Part shown: in pieces, positions 56,949 to 64,000 of the stretch
Numbering within the stretch: position 1 is the stretch's first letter
Layout: each line of letters starts with the position of its first letter
Assembly: GCF_018320785.1 (NCBI RefSeq)
Contig: NC_054873.1
Coordinates: forward strand, 25,448,196-25,512,195
Reading direction: 5' to 3'
From: Cheilinus undulatus
Taxonomy: Eukaryota; Chordata; Actinopteri; Labriformes; Labridae
Length of the DNA: 64,000 bases
Made by a program: the position numbers and the translations under genes
The notes under the pieces: generated by a model
The model's input: only the letters and a program-made list of their open reading frames with translations
Told to the model about the DNA's origin: nothing
The model's database searches: none

Positions 56949-58115
56949 TAGTTAACTAGATAAGACATTTCAGTTTAGACTACCTTGTACTATCTATAAG
57001 CCCAAACTCCTGATAATAATGTTACGTCTATAAAGCAAGCAGTGAAGACGACATAATATGCATTGGGCACGGATTGCGACTTTTTTTATAACAATCAATC
57101 TTATAATGATGGCAGTGAATTTAATTCAGCTCGTATGATTTTACTTCAACGAAACGAAGAATTACGAATAAAAAAGAGCTAAAGTCTACTGTGACTGTTG
57201 TAGGTGTTTACGACAAAAACTTAATGCTGGTCGTCAAATTCGTTGCTATACCTTGTAAGCTAACTAGCCCAAATATTACCACAAACCCTACCCATAACCA
57301 CAGCTCGCGATAATTTTACAAAGATTAATGTTAAATACATACACCAAAGATTTCCAAAGTTAGTATCTACTTAGTTTTCCTTCTCTTCGCTCCCGGATAT
57401 TCAACAACCGCGCCAACAAACAGTAGTGGGCACGAAATCTGACCAATAAGATGCAAGACAAAAAGGTGTGCCTGATTTACTCTACCGTACTGCTTACGTG
57501 GACGGGACTACTTACATTTATGAACTGCTATTGCTGTCTTTAAAATGGGACTAATATGTCATAACAGAAAATATACACAGAACACAATGTAGAGTACGCC
57601 GTGGTATACATACATTGACCTGCGACGATTAAAATATGTATATTGTCTGCTCTTTATGTGTTCACCGCCTTTCCAGGAGGTGCATTGAAAACACAGCCAA
57701 CGCCACAGAAACCGGATCATACTCCTCGGCCCTCCTTGAATGTCTGGAAATGTCTGGAAAGTTCTATGCTCTTCTTGTCAAACGTTAGTCTACTAGACAA
57801 CGTGGACCTGAATCAATCAGACAAGGGGAGCACATTCTGCTTCTGATCAAGTGTTATTGGCATACGAGTGTAGCGAGGGCCTAGCGCAGCTAGCTAACAC
57901 CCGTAACGTGTATTATATTTGCAAGCAGTGATAAGTAAGTAAGGCTAGCATTGAGCTAAACTAACGTCAGCTAGCTAGCTGCCGTTGACGTCGGGAAGGT
58001 TGTTGCTTGCTGCACTTGCGTGCTCTAAGAAGTTAGCTAGCCTTAGCCGCCACTACTATTAGCCTGTGAACTGTAGTGCAGGTCAGAGTAGGAGGGAGGA
58101 ATGCGCTTCACGAAA
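56949..58115. promoter_or_regulatory. Shared ddx11-fkbp4 head-to-head promoter region
   Basis: The two start codons are 1.2 kb apart and diverge. The ddx11 side near 57370-57420 contains CCGGGAGCGAAG and GGCGCGGTT on the minus strand, a plausible non-coding first exon. The fkbp4 side has TAGC-rich repeats (57890-58040), a heat-shock-like element (57756-57775) and a GGAGGGAGGA before the start. Transcription starts cannot be placed from sequence alone. Confidence 0.5.
57756..57775 (+). promoter_or_regulatory. Candidate heat-shock element upstream of fkbp4
   Basis: Five-base units read gGAAa, gTTCt, atgct, cTTCt: three of four alternating HSF units are exact and one is degenerate. It lies 341 bases upstream of the fkbp4 start. 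Hsp90 co-chaperones are often HSF targets; the assignment is inferred. Confidence 0.35.
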
Positions 58116-61100
58116 ATGACTGCAGAGGAGCAGACAGGTGAAGGACAACACACCATCCCAATGGAGGGAGAGGACATCACACCAAATAAAGACGGGGGTG
58201 TCTTGAAGGTGAATGGTTATGCTTTGGTCCTGTATATTAGTTCAGTTAGCGGAGTAGTTAGTTGTTTGCTTGTTGTTTACTTATTCGTCTAGGCTAACAT
58301 TAGCTGTTGCTAGCTTGGCTGTTGGTTGCACTGTCAATAAATGCAGCGTTGTCAATACATGAGTGCCATTTCTCCTGCTCCCTTTGTTTACTTACTTGTC
58401 AAACAGGTTTTCTATGACATTAGTAATTGGCTGAAACATTGGTCCGCGTTTATAGAAAGTCCTGGAAGTGTAGAGTCAGACGAAAAATCAGCTATTAATG
58501 ATAATATCAACCTTTCATATTCAGTTACACTAGCACATAATTTGAATGAAACAGATCTTGTTTATTTGCTGATTATGGGAACAATGGGTAGCCCGACGTG
58601 AAGATGAGGAGGACCAGACTGCAGTAGGGATGCACAAGACAGATACATGTGGTGCTGACGCCACGCATATACATCAGTTATTAATAAATTCTCTGTTGAT
58701 TCCTCTTGAAATATATTTTCTCTCTGCTTTTCCAGCTGGTGAAAAGGGAGGGCACTGGCACAGAGTTACCCATGACTGGTGACAAAGTGTTTGTACATTA
58801 TGTGGGCACACTTCTGGATGGTACTCATTTTGACTCGAGCAGAGACAGAGGAGAGAAGTTTTCCTTTGAGTTGGGCAAAGGTTGGTTTCATATCTCATAT
58901 CAGACATGAATATTCCTTTACTGTGGCTGCACAGCCAGTGTTTGTAATCCATCTGCTCTCTGTTTAGGTCAAGTAATAAAGGCATGGGACATTGGTGTGG
59001 CCACTATGAAAATCGGGGAGTTGTGTCAGCTTATTTGTAAACCAGAGTATGCTTATGGATCTGCTGGTAGCCCACCCAAGATACCCCCCAGTGCCAGTCT
59101 TGTCTTTGAGGTAACTATCACTGATGAATGATTGGACAGATTTATCATTTTAATCTGAACTCTTGTGCTTGATATAAATCCCCATTTCCCCCCCTCATAT
59201 GTATTTTCTGCACCGTTCTAGGTTGAACTATTTGAATTTCGAGGTGAGGACATAACTGAGGATGAGGATGGTGGAATCATCCGACGTATTATCACTAAAG
59301 GGCAGGGATATTCAAAGCCAAATGAAGGAGCTGCTGTTGAAGGTAACTCATCTGGACAAAATGTATTCTTTGTTTCAGGAAACAGATTTACTGTATAAAG
59401 GTCTGCTTTTATAAGATTACAATTAGTGCAAAATCACGAACTCTAACGTGCTATAGTGATCAGTGTGTATTTCTCATGCGCTGTCAGTGCTGTCTATCAA
59501 AATAATGAATCATCTGTAATCAAAATTAATGTGGCTTACATTCTTTATTAAGCATTGATAAACCTGTCAGACCATAGCTCTTTAGATATTTTTGGCTGTA
59601 TGTGCTTAGATGTTTGTGTCTATCCCTTCATTTATTGGCTTGAACAATGTAGACTCTCAAAGTGGCTATGGATTCAGATTAACATTTTAGTTGAATTAAC
59701 AAATTAAAATCAGCCTTGTGTCCCTTCCCTGTTTAGGCAAGAGCAGTACATTTAGAAGTTTTAGATTAATTATTTTAACAAGCAAAACTGCTGTGATGGC
59801 TGTAGTGCCCTCAAAATGCACTTCTATATATAAAATTTACCTCTTTTATTCATCTCTGCAGCAGTTGTAGTCAAACACTGAGAGCAACTCTCCTTTTTGT
59901 TTATTTTATCAAGATGGTTTACATACCTGCCAAGAAGCAGGTTGTACATGCAGACTCAGAGGGCGGTTCTATTTTGACACGTATTTTGGAGCAGTTGGTG
60001 TTTCAAACATGTGATTGTTCAGATGGGGACTGGTGGAGTTTATAATTGGAGGGCAACTGGTTGTTTTCTTTCACACCATTAATGCTGGCACATACTAGAT
60101 TTTATTTAGGATATTGTCAATTATTGCTGTTTAATTGACTGTCATTTGAACTTTTAAATAATGAAAGTTAATACTAGAATGGGTTCAACCATGTCCTAAA
60201 ATATTTATGTCTTAAATTCTGAAATCCCCTAAAGTTCAAAATAAAGTACGTCCCTTTCCCCATGCAGACGAATTCCTGATTTTTTTTTTTTTACTACTCT
60301 GATTCCAAGAAGGTTCAAGGATAAGATTTTACTTTATACGACTTGTGGTATCCATTATTGACTAGTGTTTAAAGGACTAGTTTATTAACAGTTAGTAAAC
60401 ATCTAATTCAGATCGGTGGATCTATTTACAGTGCATACACTGTTATAAGTGAATTTGATAGGGATTCATATACTTCCATCAAAAGATTTTGATAGGAAGT
60501 TTGGACACTGCAGCTCCTTTTTTTTTATTGTGTTTACAAGATTTTCGCTTTTTCCCTCTTCTTTCAGTTACTGTGGTGGGTTCCTGTGAGGACCGTGTAT
60601 TTGACGAGAGAGAATTGAAGTTTGAGGTTGGCGATGGAGAGAGTTTGGGCTTGCCAGCTGGAATGGAGAGAGCTATCATGGCTATGGAGCAGGGAGAGGA
60701 GGCACTCTTCATTATGAAGCCCAAGTATGTTAAATAATTACTGTTTAGCTGAAGTAGTTGGCTATGGAAAGCTGTTTTCTTGTAATTACAGTATATTTAA
60801 ATAATTTAATCACTATGGTATGGAAAACCAAATCAGACCTCATGTTGACATTGATATAATTCATTATTTTTTTGTAAAATTTATGAACAAGAGTTCATTA
60901 TGTTTTTTGAAAAGACTCAATGAATGTCACCTTCATGATTATTACAGCTGTAATTAAAAATTGTAATATACACTACTACAGTACCGTTTAAAGTAATACT
61001 GCAACAGGTGACACAAAATTTGTACCCTGCATTTGAAATTACAAATAATATGTGTCTGAAATCTGTAGGTATGGCTTTGGGAATAATGGAAATGCGAAGT

Positions 61101-63464
61101 ATAACATTCCTGGTGGTGCAACTTTACAATACAAAATCAAGCTGACAGCCTTTGAAAAGGTAAACTGATCTTTGCTAAATTTTGCAAACACACGTAGTGG
61201 CCAGTTGCATGTCAGTTGTGTACAGCAGTGTTTCTCCCATAAGTGATTTCTGCCCATTTTCTTTTTGGAGGCTAAGGAGTCGTGGGAGATGAACACAGTA
61301 GAGAAACTGGAACAGAGCAGCATTGTCAAAGAGAAGGGAACACAGTATTTCAAGGTATGCACAGGGAGTTTTTTCAAAGCACTTTGCTACAAAGAGAATT
61401 TCTGAGGCATCTAAAGTTCAATACTTTGTTTTCTAACACACTCATTGCATATGCCTCAGGAGGGAAAATACAAGCAGGCATCAGTGCAGTACAAACGAAT
61501 CGTGTCATGGCTGGAACATGAATCTGGTTTGTCGGAGGAGGATGAGAAGAAAGCTAAAGCACTGCAGCTGGCTGCACATCTGAACTTAGCCATGTGCTAC
61601 CTTAAACTTCAGGAGCCAAACCAAGCCCTGGAAAGCTGTGACAAGGTCTCTGATAATCTTTTTTTATCTTTAAGTCAAACCCCAGATAAGTTGATTTTTA
61701 GCCAGTGTTGAGAATGATAAGTGCTTACATTTTTTATGTGGAGTGTATTTTATACAAATGTCTGTTGCATGGATCGTCAATATATTTGGTTTTGGAAACT
61801 GCAAACATTTAATTCAACTCTGGTCATTTTTATAGGCTCTGGAGCTCGATGCATCCAACGAAAAGGCTTTGTTCCGAAGGGGAGAGGCACTGTTTAATAT
61901 GAAGGAGTTTGACAGGGCAAGAGATGACTTTCAGCATGTTATTCAGCTGTATCCTGCAAACAAGGCAGCCAAGAGCCAGGTATAATGCCCCATGGTTAAA
62001 ATGGAAAGCGTATTTTTTTTTTTTTAGCACGGATAATTTATTTATTCATTAATTTATTCAGAGATATTTCCATCAAAGCGGTTGTTTTTGTCACAACTCC
62101 AAATTACTCTAAGACAGAGAAAATATTGTTTGCCTTTTCTTTATGCAGCAGACTTAATTTGTGGCCAGCTCCTGAGAAATTTATTGTGCTGCCATACAAA
62201 ATAAATAAGGCTCATGTTTTTCCCTTAGATGTATTATTTTAAAGAGGATAAACTACTCTGTTCAATTTATTTTTTTGTCTTTCATTCATTTGCTTGAGGG
62301 TGAAACTACAAGTTCTCATTAAAAAACAATGTTCATCCCTAGCTCGCAATTAGTGTGAAAATATATCTGTTAAGGTTGTCAAAATATTAAATACCCTGAT
62401 ATTTTTTCAATACCACTTGTTACAAACAGTCCAATATAAGTTATTTTTTTCTCTGAAAGAGTTATGAGAAAAGAAAGTTATTTACAGTTGTGTTTTCAAT
62501 CCATTGCTGTAAAGGTGAACACAGTTCACAAATGTTTTTTTCCCCTCAGTGGCTCTAAAGTGAAATTGACAAACATCCACACCTCAGCACAGACATTACA
62601 AAAGGTTTAGGATTTAGTTTATTGCTCCCCACTCTGTCTTAGACATTACTCCCCTGCTTGTGTTATTCAACAGTCTGCAAACATGTTTCATTAAGTCTCT
62701 TTTTAGCATTCCATAAAGATGTCCATTAGTGTCTGTTGCAGAGATGAGAGGCAGCATTGTTACATGGTCCATATACACTTTTTTGTGTCTGACATCCTCT
62801 GTGGACTATTTTGGTTACACCTTTTTATTTATTTTGCCTTACATTTTGTACAGTGTCTAGTTTCAGAAAGTGTTCAAGGACCCTTTCTGATCTTAAGTTT
62901 GTATAAAAAAATAACTAAATTCATCAATTTTGAGTGCCCAGGATATTTTTTACCATAGTATATGTTAGATTTTTACTATAATAATATTGGAATTCAAAAT
63001 TCTGGTATCATGACAACTCATATCTGTGGTCTCAATGCAGTAAAAATGTGAAAATGTTAAGTATGTATCACTAATTTGTTAATGTATTTGTGGTATAAGG
63101 GAAATTAATATCATAATACTTTTTTTTTTTTTTTTTTTTTTACCCTTCTCCAGGTTGTTCTTTGTCAGAAACGTATCAAGGAGCAGCACGAAAAGGACAA
63201 GCGCATCTACGCAAACATGTTTGAAAAATTTGCAGAGAGGGATTCTAAGGTAAAAGGTTGTGATTTCCATAATAGCCACTAGAGGGTGGAATAAGCATGC
63301 TATGGACCATCTTAAAGCTGTCTGATTTGATAGTGAAAAAGTTCATTTCCTCTCATGAACAGAAAGAAGCAGAGAGGGTGAAATCTTCTAACAAGGCAAA
63401 CGAGACTGAAGAGATGGAGATTGAGAACGGAGAAAAGGAAGATGCAAGTGAAACAAAGGTGTAG
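58116..63464 (+). CDS. fkbp4: fkbp4 (FKBP52), Hsp90 co-chaperone immunophilin, complete
   Basis: Eleven coding exons: 58116-58208, 58736-58880, 58968-59110, 59222-59342, 60568-60724, 61069-61159, 61271-61354, 61460-61645, 61836-61979, 63154-63249, 63363-63464. They encode 453 residues; human FKBP52 has 459. It is a peptidyl-prolyl isomerase that binds Hsp90 and helps steroid-receptor maturation and dynein-linked transport. FK1 spans about residues 32-135, FK2 about 145-250 and three TPRs about 255-385. The start at 58116 (MTAEEQ) matches human MTAEE; an in-frame ATG at 58101 adds five residues. FKBP5 is less likely because the linker [16 protein letters not shown] keeps the FKBP52-type TEDED pattern (Thr before the acidic run), the site of CK2 phosphorylation in FKBP52. 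The 3' UTR continues to the right edge. Confidence 0.95.
58736..59110 (+). CDS. fkbp4: fkbp4 exons 2-3 (FK1 isomerase domain)
   Basis: The encoded domain includes [38 protein letters not shown] and [17 protein letters not shown]. Tyr53, Phe63, Asp64 and Trp86 correspond to the FK506/proline pocket of human FKBP52 (Tyr57, Phe67, Asp68, Trp90), so catalysis should be retained. Splice between exons is AAAG|GTTGGT. Confidence 0.94.
59222..61159 (+). CDS. fkbp4: fkbp4 exons 4-6 (linker and FK2 domain)
   Basis: Exon 4 has [20 protein letters not shown] and the start of FK2. Exons 5-6 encode [40 protein letters not shown] and [18 protein letters not shown]2 lacks the FK1 pocket aromatic pattern, consistent with its known lack of isomerase activity in FKBP52. 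Intron 4 between them is 1.2 kb. Confidence 0.92.
59343..60567. other. fkbp4 intron 4
   Basis: AT-rich intron without recognisable repeat or gene; a T run lies at 60281-60292. Confidence 0.6.
61271..63249 (+). CDS. fkbp4: fkbp4 exons 7-10 (TPR domain, Hsp90 clamp)
   Basis: These exons encode [60 protein letters not shown] and [19 protein letters not shown]. Lys278, Asn320, Lys350 and Arg354 match the human clamp residues that grip the Hsp90 C-terminal MEEVD (282, 324, 354, 358). Exon 10 supplies [20 protein letters not shown]. The last exon adds an acidic tail. Confidence 0.94.
61980..63153. other. fkbp4 intron 9
   Basis: AT-rich. A diverged repeat with TTGTCAAAATATTAAATACC and TTTTCAATACC at about 62375-62425 resembles the ends of hAT-type elements. 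Nothing else is recognised. Confidence 0.5.
63120..63141. repeat. T run before fkbp4 exon 10 acceptor
   Basis: About 22 T residues form the polypyrimidine tract before TACCCTTCTCCAG|G of exon 10. Length variation here could affect splicing. Confidence 0.9.
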
Positions 63465-64000
63465 ATGAAAATGTGACAGCTAGGATTCATCTGTACTCAA
63501 GACTTTTGTAACTTCAGCCTTTTGTGGAAAAAATGTGTGTGCGCATATATGATGCGTATGAGTGTGTGTGAGTGATAATGAGCATGTCAGCGTGAGCCCT
63601 GACTTTGGTCGTGTCTGCTCTGGCTTTCCTTGTGTCCAGGCTTTTTGCTGTGGCTAATAGCTGGGTGGTTGGGGCTTCCCTGACTGGTGGCCCTGTGGGT
63701 CAGGGTCTTGGGGCGGAAAAAAATACACCACCACCATCAACCCTTTCAATCCACAGCTCTGAGCAGTGCATGTGTTTTCACACCATTTTGGGTAGGAAAA
63801 AAAGTGCATCTAAAGTTTTAAGTGCATAATTTCAAACCCTCACCCGTTAAGGGCTAGACCATTCACATTGCACCACCCCCTGTCCTTTACCCTTCCTCAC
63901 AATTTTATGCTCTCCATCCAACCCTCTTCTCATGGGCCTACTGAACAATACTGGAGATGTGATGGTTGTGCGCATAGATGTGATGTGTCTGAGTGTTAGA
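63465..64000 (+). other. fkbp4 3' untranslated region (partial)
   Basis: Following the TAG stop is TG-rich sequence without a recognisable exon. No AATAAA is seen to the window end, so the transcript probably ends beyond 64000. Confidence 0.5.

Overview
The window is nuclear DNA of a ray-finned fish, most likely a percomorph teleost. The protein-coding genes are split by GT-AG introns and their products resemble vertebrate proteins. The introns and spacers carry typical fish repeats: Tc1-like transposons, hAT-type miniature elements, tRNA-derived SINEs, a LINE with an ATGG tail, and many CA/TG, GA and AT microsatellites. I see no bacterial-type operon, CRISPR array, rRNA gene or genuine tRNA gene.

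Four genes account for the coding sequence. (1) iqsec3, minus strand, 3446-33643: the first six coding exons of a synaptic Arf guanine-nucleotide exchange factor. The rest of the SEC7 domain and the PH domain lie off the left edge. (2) washc1 (WASH1), plus strand, 35297-44440: complete, 11 coding exons, 476 residues. (3) ddx11 (ChlR1), minus strand, 46303-56921: complete, 27 coding exons, 892 residues, an iron-sulfur DNA helicase. (4) fkbp4 (FKBP52), plus strand, 58116-63464: complete, 11 coding exons, 453 residues, an Hsp90 co-chaperone. I traced the exon chains by hand. Every junction used keeps the reading frame and fits the human protein as I remember it.

Layout: iqsec3 and washc1 are head-to-head with 1.65 kb between start codons. 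washc1 and ddx11 converge tail-to-tail with 1.9 kb between stop codons. ddx11 and fkbp4 are head-to-head with 1.2 kb between start codons. The four proteins do not form one pathway: they serve Arf signalling at synapses, endosomal actin, chromosome cohesion and repair, and Hsp90/steroid-receptor folding. The order iqsec3-washc1-ddx11 and its orientations match the human subtelomeric set IQSEC3 - WASH pseudogene - DDX11L, which makes the neighbourhood itself the most interesting signal here.

The non-coding part is dominated by the roughly 20 kb first intron of iqsec3 (13299-33119). It holds a rearranged LINE, a GC-rich inverted-repeat element, a Tc1-like element with three stacked perfect hairpins, several SINEs and a SINE nested in a miniature transposon. 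One near-complete but broken Tc1-like transposon sits in washc1 intron 2, and a Tc1-like element of a different family sits in ddx11. I found no clearly new multi-gene system. The findings concern gene order, splice-site oddities, candidate promoter motifs and transposon structures.
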